Shown here: one piece after another, positions 8,726 through 17,790 of the stretch
Layout: each line of letters starts with the position of its first letter
How positions within the stretch are numbered: the first letter of the stretch is position 1
Assembly: GCA_905233465.1 (NCBI GenBank)
Contig: CAJOEI010000041.1
Coordinates: forward strand, 1 to 34,087
Reading direction: 5' to 3'
DNA: 34,087 bases
From: an uncultured Bacteroidaceae bacterium
GTDB lineage: Bacteria; Bacteroidota; Bacteroidia; Bacteroidales; Bacteroidaceae
Notes under the pieces: generated by a model
What the model was told of the DNA's origin: nothing
Databases searched by the model: none
Seen by the model: only the letters and a program-made list of their open reading frames with translations
Translations under genes and position numbers: made by a program

Positions 8726-9658
8726 ATGCAACAGAATTTCATCGTCTTCTCCGGCACAGCAACACAGTATCTGACAAGCAGGATATGCGCCAGTCTGGAT
8801 GTGCCACAAGGAAAAATCAATATCACGAAGTTTGCCGACGGGGAGTTCTCCGTCAGCTACGAAGAAAGCATACGCGGACGCGATGTCTTCCTTGTACAAA
8901 GCACCTTCCCACCGACTGACAACCTCATGGAGTTGCTGTTGATGATTGATGCCGCCAAACGAGCATCAGCCCGAACCATCAACGCCGTCATCCCCTACTT
9001 TGGATGGGCACGTCAGGACCGCAAGGACAAGCCACGCGTGGCTATCGGCGCTAAGCTGGTGGCAGACATGCTGTCAGTGGCCGGCGTCAATCGCGTGATA
9101 ACGATGGATCTGCACGCCGACCAGGAGCAAGGCTTCTTCAACGTGCCAGTGGATCATCTCTATGCCTCCAGCGTTCTGCTGCCATACGTCGAGAGCCTGC
9201 ACTTAGAGAACCTGGTCATTGCCACGCCCGACGTTGGCGGTTCCAAGCGTGCTTCGGCATATTCCAAGTATCTGGGCTGTCCGCTGGTGCTGTGCAACAA
9301 GGTGCGCCCACGCCCCAACGAGGTCGGTTCTATGCAGATCATTGGTGATGTGACCAATGCCGACGTGGTACTCGTAGACGATATGGTGGACACAGCCGGC
9401 ACAATCACCAAGGCTGCCGACCTGATGATGGAGAGCGGTGCGCGCTCTGTGCGAGCCATTGCCAGCCACTGCGTCATGTCCGGACCTGCCAGCGACCGCG
9501 TGCAGGCCAGCCAGCTCTCGGAACTTGTCTTCACTGACAGCATACCATACAGCAACCGCTGCGCCAAGGTGAAGCAGCTGACCATAGCAGACCTGATTGC
9601 CGAGACCATACGACGTGTGGAGGACAATCAGAGCATCTCCAGCCAGTATCTGCTGTAG
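8726..9658 (+). CDS. prs: Ribose-phosphate pyrophosphokinase (PRPP synthetase)
   Basis: This 310-residue protein has the usual class I length. It makes PRPP from ribose 5-phosphate and ATP for purine, pyrimidine, His, Trp and NAD synthesis in the cytosol. Visible motifs are KFADGEFSVSYEESIRG near residue 35, RQDRKDKPRVAIGAKLVA in the catalytic flexible-loop region, the metal-binding MDLHADQEQGFF, and the PRPP loop VVLVDDMVDTAGTI (D218-D219). There is no strong promoter or Shine-Dalgarno in the 55-bp gap upstream, so it may be read from the ThiE/TenI promoter. PurF, encoded at the far end of the window, uses its product. Confidence 0.96.
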   Translation: MQQNFIVFSGTATQYLTSRICASLDVPQGKINITKFADGEFSVSYEESIRGRDVFLVQSTFPPTDNLMELLLMIDAAKRASARTINAVIPYFGWARQDRKDKPRVAIGAKLVADMLSVAGVNRVITMDLHADQEQGFFNVPVDHLYASSVLLPYVESLHLENLVIATPDVGGSKRASAYSKYLGCPLVLCNKVRPRPNEVGSMQIIGDVTNADVVLVDDMVDTAGTITKAADLMMESGARSVRAIASHCVMSGPASDRVQASQLSELVFTDSIPYSNRCAKVKQLTIADLIAETIRRVEDNQSISSQYLL

Positions 9659-9738
9659 CTCGCAAATCAACAGCTACAACGCAAATTAATTTAGTTAACA
9701 ATTAATCTTTTATAACCACTTTTTTATCTTACAACACT

Positions 9739-10053
9739 ATGAAGAAGTTATTCATTCTCTGCGCACTCGCAGCAACAATGTCTGTTCAGAACATCAACGC
9801 AGCCACAGACGACAACCTCAAGCTTAACCAGGAAGTGGTGGACAAGGCTGAGAAGCAGATTGCAGATCAAGAGAAGATCATCGAGTCCAACAAGAAACAA
9901 CAGAAAGATCTTGAGGAGCAACTCAAGCAAGTGAAGCAGCGCATCAGCGAGGCACAAGGCGAGATCAAGAAGGCAAAGAGCGCCATCAAGACCGAGAAGG
10001 CCCGCCTGAAAGCCGCTCAAAAGGCAGACGCAGCAGCCAAGAAACTGCAATAA
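9739..10053 (+). CDS. Small exported coiled-coil protein
   Basis: This encodes 104 residues with a signal peptide (MKKLFILCALAATMSVQNINAA, cleavage likely near NAA). The rest is almost wholly Lys/Glu/Gln-rich heptad sequence (NQEVVDKAEKQIADQEKIIE ... KKAKSAIKTEKARLKAAQK), which predicts one long helix or coiled coil. It has no Cys and no enzymatic motif. Similar small periplasmic helical proteins are common in Bacteroidales, but I cannot name a family. It lies after an AT-rich 80-bp gap and only 15 bp before the serine dehydratase gene, so co-transcription is likely. Confidence 0.75.
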   Translation: MKKLFILCALAATMSVQNINAATDDNLKLNQEVVDKAEKQIADQEKIIESNKKQQKDLEEQLKQVKQRISEAQGEIKKAKSAIKTEKARLKAAQKADAAAKKLQ

Positions 10054-10068
10054 GTCCCACAACACTGC

Positions 10069-11268
10069 ATGAAGTCTTTACGCGAACTCTACCGCATCGG
10101 CAAGGGGCCATCCAGTAGCCACACCATGGGGCCCCAGGCTGCGGCAAGAATATATATGGAGCGCCACCCCGAAGCATCAGCCTTCGAGGTGACGCTTTAT
10201 GGTAGTCTGGCAGCCACAGGACGCGGACACATGACCGACGTGGCCATAGAAGACGTACTCACACATGTGGCACCGGTGAGCATTATCTGGGAGCCTACTG
10301 TGTTCCTGCCATACCACCCCAATGGTATGCGCTTCGTGGCTGTCGGTGCCGACGGCACACGCCATGACGAGTGGACCGTATATAGTGTAGGTGGAGGAGC
10401 GCTCAGCGAGGGTCCTGAGTCCGATGCACTATCCGCTGACGACCGCGTCTATGACCTCACAACCCTGGCCGACATCATGGACTGGTGCAAGCAGCACGGC
10501 CGCGCGTACTGGGAGTATGTTGAGAAATGCGAGGGGCCTGAGATATGGGACTATCTGAGCGAGGTGTGGCATGTGATGCAGGCCGCTGTGGAACGCGGCA
10601 TCGATAGCGAGGGAGCGTTGCCGGGTCCGCTTGGTTTGTCCCGCAAGGCTCCGATGTACTATGTCAAGGCAAAAGGCTATAAATCCAATCTGCAAAGCAC
10701 AGGACTGGTATATGCCTACGCCCTGGCCGTGAGCGAAGAAAACGCATCCGGCGGTATCATCGCCACAGCCCCCACATGCGGCTCGTGCGGCGTGCTGCCA
10801 GCAGTGTTGTATCACCTCAGCCGCGGACATATTTTCTCTGACCAACGCATCCTGCATGCCATGGCGACTGCAGGCCTCATCGGCAATCTTGTGAAGCACA
10901 ACGCCAGCATCAGCGGTGCCGACGTCGGATGTCAGGGCGAAGTAGGTGTGGCCTGTGCTATGGCATCGGCCGCAGCCTGTCAGCTCTTCGGCGGCTCCGT
11001 AGCTCAGATAGAATACGCTGCTGAGATGGGTTTGGAACATCATCTTGGCATGACATGCGACCCCATCTGCGGCCTCGTCCAGATTCCGTGCATCGAGCGC
11101 AATGCCTTTGCTGCCACACGAGCATTGGACAGCAATCTCTACGCCTCGTTCTCAGACGGTCACCACCGCGTGAGTTTCGACCGCATCGTGCAGGTGATGA
11201 AACAGACCGGCCATGACCTGCCGAGCCTGTACAAGGAGACCAGCGAGGGTGGACTGGCAAAGATTTAA
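10069..11268 (+). CDS. sdaA: L-serine dehydratase, single-chain iron-sulfur type
   Basis: This 399-residue enzyme deaminates L-serine to pyruvate and ammonia. The N-terminal domain opens with the conserved YRIGKGPSSSHTMGP. The C-terminal domain has APTCGSCGVLPAV and the three cysteines expected to hold the [4Fe-4S] cluster: C288, C330 and C341. Their spacing (42 and 11 residues) is what I recall for the Legionella enzyme. Both domains are in one chain, as in E. coli SdaA/SdaB. The C-terminal autoinhibitory Cys extension described in some homologues is absent (the protein ends EGGLAKI). Confidence 0.93.
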   Translation: MKSLRELYRIGKGPSSSHTMGPQAAARIYMERHPEASAFEVTLYGSLAATGRGHMTDVAIEDVLTHVAPVSIIWEPTVFLPYHPNGMRFVAVGADGTRHDEWTVYSVGGGALSEGPESDALSADDRVYDLTTLADIMDWCKQHGRAYWEYVEKCEGPEIWDYLSEVWHVMQAAVERGIDSEGALPGPLGLSRKAPMYYVKAKGYKSNLQSTGLVYAYALAVSEENASGGIIATAPTCGSCGVLPAVLYHLSRGHIFSDQRILHAMATAGLIGNLVKHNASISGADVGCQGEVGVACAMASAAACQLFGGSVAQIEYAAEMGLEHHLGMTCDPICGLVQIPCIERNAFAATRALDSNLYASFSDGHHRVSFDRIVQVMKQTGHDLPSLYKETSEGGLAKI

Positions 11269-11336
11269 TCCAATTCTACACGAGTATTATAGAGTAGCAA
11301 CTGGATCGTCACGTTTTATTTTAAACATCAAAGGAT

Positions 11337-12749
11337 ATGATCATCGCTATTGTTTGCATCATCCTCTTCAGCTATCTGCTCATAGCCAGCGAGCATGTGA
11401 CAAAAATCAACAAGGCTGTCGTAGCCATGTTTGCCGGCACCTTGGCATGGATTCTGTTTATGTGCACCGGCACGGACTTCGTGCTGAAGATGCATGGTGC
11501 CGACTTTGCAGTCTTTGCCGGCAATGCCATTCCCGACAGCGAGACGGTGAAGCAGTACATCGCCAGCCATGTCTTCATTCGCTATGGTGCAGACTTGTGC
11601 GGCATCGTGCTCTTCATGCTGGCTACAATGAATATCGTGTCAGTGCTGAACGCCAACGGTTGCTTTGACTTCATCGCGCAATGGGCTCGTCATCGCGACA
11701 GCCGTGTGGTGTTATGGGTACTTGTCGGCTTTACGATGCTCATATCCGCTAACCTCGACAACCTGTCCACCACGGTGCTCATGCTGATGATTATGCGCAG
11801 CATAGTACCTCAGACGCGGTGGCGCGCGTGGTTGGGCGCAGCGATAGTCATTGCGGCCAACTGCGGTGGCGCCGCAACAGTCATCGGCGATCCCACATCG
11901 CTGGTGGTGTGGACCAAGGGTGCTGTCACCCCGACATCCTTCACTGCGGCACTCATCCTGCCAGCACTGGTGGCAACCGTAGTACCCACATTGCTCATTG
12001 CCCGTGCGCTGCCCGAACACATCGACCTGGTGCGCCCCACAGCCCTCTTCCGCGGTGACAGCACACCGCTGCGACAGTGGCAACAAGCCGTGATGCTTGT
12101 GGTGGGCATTGGCGGACTCTGGTTCATTCCCACCTTCCATCGCATCACATTGCTGCCCCCGTTCCTTGGCGCGCTGTGTGTGCTCGGTGTGCTGTGGGTA
12201 CTCCACGAGATTATGAACCACCGCCAGATCCAGACCGGACAACCTGTCAATGTATCAGGCGACCGACAGTTTCAATACGCCTCATTGCAGACGATGATGT
12301 ACTTCGTCGGCATCTACATGGCAGTGAGTGTGATGATAGAAACCGGCATCATGCACAGCATATCCGCCTGGTGCGACCAGTGGATTCACAACATCTATCT
12401 GATGAGTCTGGCCATGGGACTGATTAGTTCCGTGCTGGACAACATCGCCCTTGTGCTGACAGCCATCAACATCTATCCCGTGGCATCCAGCACCGCGGCG
12501 TTGACCACCCTGGCCGACCCTGCATACGCCGAAGCATTTCTGCAAAACGGGCAATACTGGCATCTGATCATCTACAGCGGCTGTGTGGCAGGTTGTCTGC
12601 TGCCAATTGGCAACGTGAGCGGCTACACGCTGATGAAGGCCGAGGATGTGAGCATCAGCTGGTACGCCCGCCACATCATGCCCAAGGTGCTCGTAGGCTG
12701 GCTCTTAGGCTTGGGAACCTATTTTCTTGTGGATTTATGGCTTAGATGA
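11337..12749 (+). CDS. nhaD: NhaD-type Na+/H+ antiporter
   Basis: This encodes 470 residues, mostly hydrophobic, with about 12 membrane segments. The signature motifs of NhaD in the ion transporter superfamily are present: SANLDNLSTTVLM (about residue 142), GGAATVIGDPTSLVVW (about 180), SSVLDNIALVLTA (about 365) and GCVAGCLLPIGNVSGY (about 420). The pair of helical hairpins with LDN motifs in opposite orientation is typical. It should export Na+ in exchange for protons at the inner membrane. The start is preceded by AAAGGA at a suitable distance, one of few purine-rich ribosome sites in the window. Confidence 0.88.
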   Translation: MIIAIVCIILFSYLLIASEHVTKINKAVVAMFAGTLAWILFMCTGTDFVLKMHGADFAVFAGNAIPDSETVKQYIASHVFIRYGADLCGIVLFMLATMNIVSVLNANGCFDFIAQWARHRDSRVVLWVLVGFTMLISANLDNLSTTVLMLMIMRSIVPQTRWRAWLGAAIVIAANCGGAATVIGDPTSLVVWTKGAVTPTSFTAALILPALVATVVPTLLIARALPEHIDLVRPTALFRGDSTPLRQWQQAVMLVVGIGGLWFIPTFHRITLLPPFLGALCVLGVLWVLHEIMNHRQIQTGQPVNVSGDRQFQYASLQTMMYFVGIYMAVSVMIETGIMHSISAWCDQWIHNIYLMSLAMGLISSVLDNIALVLTAINIYPVASSTAALTTLADPAYAEAFLQNGQYWHLIIYSGCVAGCLLPIGNVSGYTLMKAEDVSISWYARHIMPKVLVGWLLGLGTYFLVDLWLR

Positions 12750-12779
12750 GCCAAATATTATATAAAAAATGTGAAAAGC

Positions 12780-12811
12780 CTTGCGCACAACGGCCAAAAT
12801 CATTACCTTAG
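12780..12811 (+). promoter_or_regulatory. Candidate promoter for the 89-residue gene
   Basis: CTTG (12780-12783), 20 bp, then TACCTTAG (12804-12811) resembles TTTG-N20-TAnnTTTG with one mismatch in each box. It lies in the 136-bp gap after nhaD. Confidence 0.4.
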
Positions 12812-12885
12812 CAGCGATTTTTAATTCAATGACTATTGCGTGGACATCCGTCATGTATTGTCCAATCATCTAATTAGGAAATGTT

Positions 12886-13155
12886 ATGGCAAAGAGAAGA
12901 ACGTTGAAGAAAGCTATCAACACGATAGCCAGTGAACTGATTGTTGAGTGCATTGGTGTTCAGCACAACAATCCGTCCATCGCCAAGGCAGACTTGGAAA
13001 ACATAGCAAAGAGCATCATTCTCATGCGCGAGGACTTCGTGTCAAGACTAAGTCACGTTGACAAGCATCAGGTGAAGCGGTTCTTCACCCAACTCACCGA
13101 CGACTTGACAGTGAGCACCAACGAAATCGTCGATGCAATTTACCACTTAACTTGA
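12886..13155 (+). CDS. Small conserved Bacteroidales protein of unknown function
   Basis: This encodes 89 residues starting MAKRRTLKKAINTIASELI. It appears all helical, with a basic N-terminus and no signal peptide or Cys-rich motif (a single Cys in VECIGV). The pattern KKxINxIxSELxxEC ... LMREDFVSRLSH ... ITxEIVDAIYHL resembles small hypothetical proteins seen across Bacteroides and Prevotella, but no function is known to me. The acyltransferase gene follows after 18 bp, so the two are probably co-transcribed. Confidence 0.7.
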   Translation: MAKRRTLKKAINTIASELIVECIGVQHNNPSIAKADLENIAKSIILMREDFVSRLSHVDKHQVKRFFTQLTDDLTVSTNEIVDAIYHLT

Positions 13156-13173
13156 TACCCCCTGCACTCACGG

Positions 13174-13719
13174 ATGACAAGAGCACTCTGCCGACTGATA
13201 TTGTACAAGCTTTTGGGGTGGCACGCTGAGATCTCAGTGGAACGCCCCAAGAAATACATCATTGCCCTGGCGCCACACACCAGCAACTGGGACTTCATCA
13301 TGGGCATTCTCTACAGCCGTGCCGAAGGCTTCAAGGCTGAATTCCTGATGAAGAAAGAGTGGTTCTTCTGGCCGCTGGGACCACTGTTCCGCCACCTGGG
13401 CGGCATACCCGTCGTGCGCGACCGCCGCACCAGCATGACCGACCAGTTGGCACAGATAGCGCAGCAGCGCGATACCTTCTCGCTGTGCATCACGCCCGAA
13501 GGCACGCGCCGCCCGACCAGCGAATGGAAACGCGGCTTCTACTACATAGCCCTGAAAGCCAACATCCCAATCCTGCTCTACGGACTTGACTACGGCAAGC
13601 GTCGCATCGTATCAACACGCGCCATAGTCCCCGACGGCCATGTTGAGGAACAAATGGAGGAAATCAAGAATTATTTCATAGGATGCAAGGGCAAGTATCC
13701 CGAGAACTTCATCATCTGA
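13174..13719 (+). CDS. PlsC-like 1-acylglycerol-3-phosphate acyltransferase
   Basis: This 181-residue protein is short for the family. It has the acyltransferase motif H35-TSNW-D40 (HX4D, catalytic) and block III P108-EGTR-112, which binds the glycerol phosphate. FRHLGGIPVVRDRR fits block II. These enzymes transfer acyl groups to lysophosphatidate or related acceptors at the inner face of the cytoplasmic membrane. The specificity is not certain: short PlsC-domain proteins also include lyso-ornithine lipid and other acyltransferases. Only 9 bp separate it from the GTG start of the next gene. Confidence 0.85.
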   Translation: MTRALCRLILYKLLGWHAEISVERPKKYIIALAPHTSNWDFIMGILYSRAEGFKAEFLMKKEWFFWPLGPLFRHLGGIPVVRDRRTSMTDQLAQIAQQRDTFSLCITPEGTRRPTSEWKRGFYYIALKANIPILLYGLDYGKRRIVSTRAIVPDGHVEEQMEEIKNYFIGCKGKYPENFII

Positions 13720-13728
13720 CCCGACGAC

Positions 13729-16644
13729 GTGGCACATCGTTTTGCATGCATACTATGGCTTCTGATTGCAACGGGAGCCATTTCTTATGCCTCAGTGGAC
13801 AGCACTGAGGTTCAACTGACGCAATATTTCGCGAGCTATCCGCTGGGCTGTGCGGCCCGTTTAGAGACTTGTCGCTTAGAAACCATGAGCACCGACGAGG
13901 AGAATCGCGTGGTGCGCCTATTTGTCAACGCCACATTCGGCACACAGCCCTGGACGCGCGAGCTGGTGCAACAGACCTACGATGAGGTACGCACGCTGCT
14001 GCCGGCAGACAAGCGCGACTATCGCATCATGATCTTTTCCAACCGTGTGCTGATAGACGAACTTGTGCCAGGCGGGAGCGGCACGGGCTCAGCCCCGAGG
14101 ACATGGGGCGACGTCACGCATCGCGGCAACGCGTGGGTGACACCTCTCGACCGCAAATACCACGTGGGCGACGGGCTTGAAGACCGGCACATCAGCCTTT
14201 GGGCCAGTCATGGCAGATACTACTCCCAGTCGGACGGCAAATGGATGTGGCAGCGTCCCAACCTGTTCTGCACCACCGAGGACCTGCTCTCCCAGACTTT
14301 TGTGGTGCCGCTGCTTATACCTATGCTGGAGAATGCCGGAGCGGTGGTGTTCACGCCCCGCGAGCGCGACTGGCAGCGCCACGAAGCCATCGTGGACAAC
14401 GACACACCGACACAGGGCGGCAGCTACACCGAGCATGCAACCCGCACACAATGGCAGACGTCCGGCACCGGATTCGCCCACCTGAAGGATGTGTACACCG
14501 ATACCGACAACCCGTTTGCCGACGGCACAGTGCGCTGCACCGAAACCGTGCCCCGCCGCATGCCTGCATCCACAGCCACATGGACGCCGGTGATAACGTC
14601 CGAGGGGCGCTATGCTGTCTACGTGTCATACGCCACATTGCCCACAAGTGTGCCTGACGCAACATACACCGTTTGTCACAAGGGCGTGCAGACGCGTCTG
14701 CGCGTGAACCAGCAGATGGGCGGCGGAACATGGACATATCTCGGCACCTACGACTTCGCTCCCGATGCTCCCGATGCCAACTATGTCCAGCTGACCAACC
14801 ACAGCAACTACCGCGGCCATGTGACAGCCGACGGCGTGCGCTTTGGCGGAGGCATGGGCAACATCGCACGCGGCGACTCAACCAACCTGTCGCCGAGCCA
14901 TCTGCCTCGTGCATTAGAGGGCGCCCGCTATGCAGCGCAATGGGCTGGTATGCCGGAGTGGGTGTATGCCAACAAAGGTGGCGACAACGACTATGCCGAA
15001 GACATCAACGTGCGTTCGCTGATGACCAACCATCTTGCCGGGGGCTCGGCCTATGTGCCATGCGATTCCGGCCTGCATGTGCCCATCGAGCTGAGCGTGG
15101 CATTGCACACCGATGCAGGCTATACGCCCGATTCTTCGCTCATTGGCACGCTGTCCGTCTATACTACAGACTACAACGATGGTCTGCTGCGCGCGGGCAT
15201 TTCGCGCCTGAGCAGCCGCGATCTGGCACACAGGGTCATGGGTCAGGTGTGTGCCGACCTCGCGACGGTCAGCAACACATGGCCGCGACGCCAGATGTGG
15301 GACCGCAACTACAGCGAGACACGCCTGCCCGAGATGCCGTCGATTATCCTGGAAATGCTGTCACACCAGAACGTGGCCGACATGCTGCTGGCCCACGACC
15401 CGACATTCAAGTTCACTATGGCGCGCGCCATATACAAAGGTATCCTGCGCAGCATTCACGCCCTGCACGGCGAAGACGACCCCACGGTGCAGCCGCTGCC
15501 CGTGAAGGCTCCGGCGGCCATCGTCCAGACGCGCCGAGGCAACGATGGCGACGCCCGCATCCTACTGACCTGGCAACCTGTCGACGACCCGTTGGAGCCC
15601 ACGGCCCGCCCAACAGAATATATCATCTACCACGCCACAGGCAGCAATGACTTTGACAACGGCACGGTGGTGCGCGAGCCGCGTCTGCTGCTGCACAACG
15701 CCGCACGAGGCACGCTGCACCGCTTCCGCATCTGCGCCACCAACGCCGGTGGCCAGAGCATGCCGTCCGAGGAGGTTTGCGCATACATCGGAACGGCGGA
15801 TGCCCGCGAAGTGCTCGTTGTAGACGCTTTCGACCGTCTGGCTGGGCCACAGCCGCTGCTCACCGACAGTCTTCTCGGCTTTGACATGGGCATCGACCCC
15901 GGAGTGCCGATGGACCACACGCTGGGCTACTGCGGCCGCCAGCGCTTCTTCAATCCAGCAATACGCCTGCGCGAGGGCTACGGCGCGCTGGGCTACAGCT
16001 CGTCGGAACTGGAAGGTATGCTCATTGCCGGCAACAGCCGCGACTGGACCACGCGTCATGCTCAGGACATCATCACGGCCACTGGAGGCAAAGTCACCAT
16101 CAGCTCATGCACAGCTACTGCAGCCAGCGCCGACGACTTCGACGCACGCCAGTTCCGGCTGATGGATGTCGCCTGCGGCCTCAACCGCGCCGACGGCTAC
16201 AGTCTGCGCCAGACCGAGGCCCTACCCGAGCGCCTGCGCCAGACGCTGACCGGCTTCACGCGCAACGGCGGCAGCGTGCTTTGCAGCGGTGCCGACCTGC
16301 GCAGCGACGACCAGCGACTGTTCACCCGCGAGGTGCTGAAATACGAATACGCCGGCACACTTGTTGCCGACTCGCTGTCGGGCATCGAGGGCATGGGGCT
16401 GAACGCCCATGTCTACAGCCAACAGCAACCAACATCCTATTGTGTGCCGTCCACCGACTGCCTGGCCCCGGCGTCAGATGCCTTCTGCGCGATGACATAC
16501 GCCCCGACCAACCAGAGCGCCGCTGTGGCATATCAGGGCAACGACTATCGTGCCGTGACACTTGGTTTCCCCATCGAGGCGGTGGACGACCGCGCCACGC
16601 GCCAAGGGCTGTGGGCCGCCCTGCTCAATTTCCTGTTGCCCTGA
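13729..16644 (+). CDS. Secreted golvesin-domain protein, amidase-like ('xanthan lyase' in some annotations)
   Basis: This encodes 971 residues from a GTG start; that start gives a good signal peptide (MAHRFACILWLLIATGAISY) and the next Met is at residue 52. The N-terminal half looks like a zinc amidase core split by an inserted domain: candidate ligands are H161 (LWASHGRYY), H460 (LHTDAG) and E542 (SIILEML). Residues about 280-380 form a golvesin-like beta domain (YAVYVSYATLPTSVPDATYTV ... VTADGVRFGGG). Residues about 600-690 look like fibronectin type III, followed by a C-terminal domain of unknown type. Related Bacteroides proteins are labelled xanthan lyase or N-acetylmuramoyl-L-alanine amidase; a cell-wall or surface glycan substrate is likely but unproven. 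The stop overlaps the next start. Confidence 0.75.
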   Translation: MAHRFACILWLLIATGAISYASVDSTEVQLTQYFASYPLGCAARLETCRLETMSTDEENRVVRLFVNATFGTQPWTRELVQQTYDEVRTLLPADKRDYRIMIFSNRVLIDELVPGGSGTGSAPRTWGDVTHRGNAWVTPLDRKYHVGDGLEDRHISLWASHGRYYSQSDGKWMWQRPNLFCTTEDLLSQTFVVPLLIPMLENAGAVVFTPRERDWQRHEAIVDNDTPTQGGSYTEHATRTQWQTSGTGFAHLKDVYTDTDNPFADGTVRCTETVPRRMPASTATWTPVITSEGRYAVYVSYATLPTSVPDATYTVCHKGVQTRLRVNQQMGGGTWTYLGTYDFAPDAPDANYVQLTNHSNYRGHVTADGVRFGGGMGNIARGDSTNLSPSHLPRALEGARYAAQWAGMPEWVYANKGGDNDYAEDINVRSLMTNHLAGGSAYVPCDSGLHVPIELSVALHTDAGYTPDSSLIGTLSVYTTDYNDGLLRAGISRLSSRDLAHRVMGQVCADLATVSNTWPRRQMWDRNYSETRLPEMPSIILEMLSHQNVADMLLAHDPTFKFTMARAIYKGILRSIHALHGEDDPTVQPLPVKAPAAIVQTRRGNDGDARILLTWQPVDDPLEPTARPTEYIIYHATGSNDFDNGTVVREPRLLLHNAARGTLHRFRICATNAGGQSMPSEEVCAYIGTADAREVLVVDAFDRLAGPQPLLTDSLLGFDMGIDPGVPMDHTLGYCGRQRFFNPAIRLREGYGALGYSSSELEGMLIAGNSRDWTTRHAQDIITATGGKVTISSCTATAASADDFDARQFRLMDVACGLNRADGYSLRQTEALPERLRQTLTGFTRNGGSVLCSGADLRSDDQRLFTREVLKYEYAGTLVADSLSGIEGMGLNAHVYSQQQPTSYCVPSTDCLAPASDAFCAMTYAPTNQSAAVAYQGNDYRAVTLGFPIEAVDDRATRQGLWAALLNFLLP

Positions 16645-17351
16645 TGAGCGACTTTGTATTCAAACAGTTTACCGTCTCACACGACAAGAGTTCGATGCGC
16701 GTGGGCACCGACGGCGTCCTGCTTGGCGCATGGGCACCACTGCCAGCAACTGGTGGCCGTCTGTTGGACATCGGCACGGGTTGCGGCCTTATAGCTCTGA
16801 TGACAGCCCAACGCTGCCCCACCTTAGAGGTGACGGGCATAGACATTGATGCAGCGTCCGTTGACGAGGCACGCGCCAATGTCCTGCGCTCGCCCTTCGC
16901 CGACCGCGTGCACATCAGCCACACCGCATTGCAGGATATGCCCGGCAAAGCTTGTTTCGATGCCATAGTGTGCAATCCGCCATTCTTCGACGAAGAGCTG
17001 TTGCCGCCCGATGCTGCCCGCGCCGCAGCACGCCACACCACCACCCTGCCCCTGCCTGAACTGGCACGCCACGCCGAACGTCTGCTGGCCGCATCCGGCA
17101 CCCTGTCCGTTGTGCTGCCGACAGCCGTTTGCGACGAATTTGTGCTGATGGCCTTTGCCTACGGGCTGCTGATGCGGCATCGCACTGATGTGCGCACCAC
17201 AGCCACCAAGCCCCCAAAACGCTCATTAGCAACCTTTTGCCGCGAGCCAAAGGACGACGGCCCGACGATGGACGAGCTCATCCTGTGTACAGAAGGCAAT
17301 ATCCGCAGCCGCGACTATGCACGTCTGACCGAAGCCTTTTACATCCACTGA
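16644..17351 (+). CDS. trmN6: tRNA1(Val) (adenine37-N6)-methyltransferase
   Basis: This encodes 235 residues beginning MSDFVFKQFTVSHDKSSMRV; the frame is open further upstream, but that part overlaps the amidase-like gene and is not protein-like. The start overlaps the upstream stop as TGATG, showing translational coupling. The Rossmann motif I LLDIGTGCGLIALM and the N6-adenine signature N111-PPFF are present; MRVGTDGVLLGAW is the family-specific N-terminus (YfiC/TrmN6). It methylates A37 of tRNA-Val using S-adenosylmethionine. The closing TEAFYIH is typical of the family. Confidence 0.92.
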   Translation: MSDFVFKQFTVSHDKSSMRVGTDGVLLGAWAPLPATGGRLLDIGTGCGLIALMTAQRCPTLEVTGIDIDAASVDEARANVLRSPFADRVHISHTALQDMPGKACFDAIVCNPPFFDEELLPPDAARAAARHTTTLPLPELARHAERLLAASGTLSVVLPTAVCDEFVLMAFAYGLLMRHRTDVRTTATKPPKRSLATFCREPKDDGPTMDELILCTEGNIRSRDYARLTEAFYIH

Positions 17352-17391
17352 TACCACTCCACCGCAAAGAACGTTTAACTCAAATAGGATT

Positions 17392-17434
17392 CTCAATGCA
17401 GTACTACAGTGAAAAACGTAATGATTGCATTGAG
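17392..17434. repeat. 9-bp inverted repeat, possibly a decayed family-B element
   Basis: CTCAATGCA (17392-17400) and TGCATTGAG (17426-17434) are perfect inverted copies with a 25-nt loop. The 12-mer ATTCTCAATGCA at 17389-17400 is identical to the core of the AT-rich repeat in carA (31037-31048). Confidence 0.45.
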
Positions 17435-17498
17435 TTTTGAATAGTTACCGGAGATTATTGCTGCTTCCTCAAGAGGTAAATGCATCATATTCCAGAGA

Positions 17499-17532
17499 TT
17501 TCTTTGAGTCCACGCACATGGACTCAAAGAAA
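17499..17532. repeat. Perfect 13-bp inverted repeat, 8-nt loop
   Basis: TTTCTTTGAGTCC (17499-17511) and its exact complement GGACTCAAAGAAA (17520-17532). There is no T-run afterwards, so it is not a standard intrinsic terminator for trmN6; a protein-binding site, an RNA hairpin or a repeat remnant are alternatives. Confidence 0.7.
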
Positions 17533-17618
17533 CATCCGGAGGTTGAACTGCAAACCTACGGAGTATGCACTCCTATCGTCCAGACGATGAAGTCGGAGAG
17601 ATATGATAATACTCTATG

Positions 17619-17650
17619 TCTCTGTGCCTCTGTGTCTCTGTGCCTCTGTG
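17619..17650 (+). repeat. Tandem duplicate of a 16-mer
   Basis: TCTCTGTGCCTCTGTG occurs twice in perfect tandem. The unit itself is built of CTCTGTG sub-repeats. Confidence 0.8.
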
Positions 17651-17730
17651 TACTAAAACATATCATTTTATTGTGATTAGTTACTTATTATTGCGGATTG
17701 TCATTAAAAAAGATTAAATGCAAGGCTTCT

Positions 17731-17762
17731 TTTGCTAATGCGGCATAATAGTTGTATCTTTG
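17731..17762 (+). promoter_or_regulatory. Sigma-ABfr-type promoter for lon
   Basis: TTTG (17731-17734), 20 bp, then TATCTTTG (17755-17762) is a full match to the Bacteroidota consensus. The leader to the ATG at 17791 would be about 20 nt. Confidence 0.8.
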
Positions 17763-17790
17763 CAGCCCTATAAAGACACATTATCAATCG

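Larger units (their letters stand above)
17352..17790 (+). other. 439-bp gene-free gap with repeats and the lon promoter
   Basis: I find no credible gene, tRNA or riboswitch. Two short open frames here (about 67 and 79 codons) have no ribosome site, run through the repeats and read as low-complexity sequence. The gap holds a 9-bp inverted repeat (17392-17434), a 13-bp inverted repeat (17499-17532), a duplicated 16-mer (17619-17650) and the lon promoter (17731-17762). Confidence 0.6.

Noticed and set aside
17499..17532. Intrinsic terminator of trmN6
   Set aside because: The stem is AT-balanced and not followed by a T-run, and it lies about 150 bp past the stop; kept as an inverted repeat only.
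17437..17676. A 79-codon plus-strand frame before lon
   Set aside because: It runs through an inverted repeat and the tandem 16-mer (read as LCLCASVSLCLC), has no ribosome site and no protein-like composition.
17752..17790. Earlier start for lon
   Set aside because: The upstream codons lie inside the -7 box and leader of a perfect consensus promoter.
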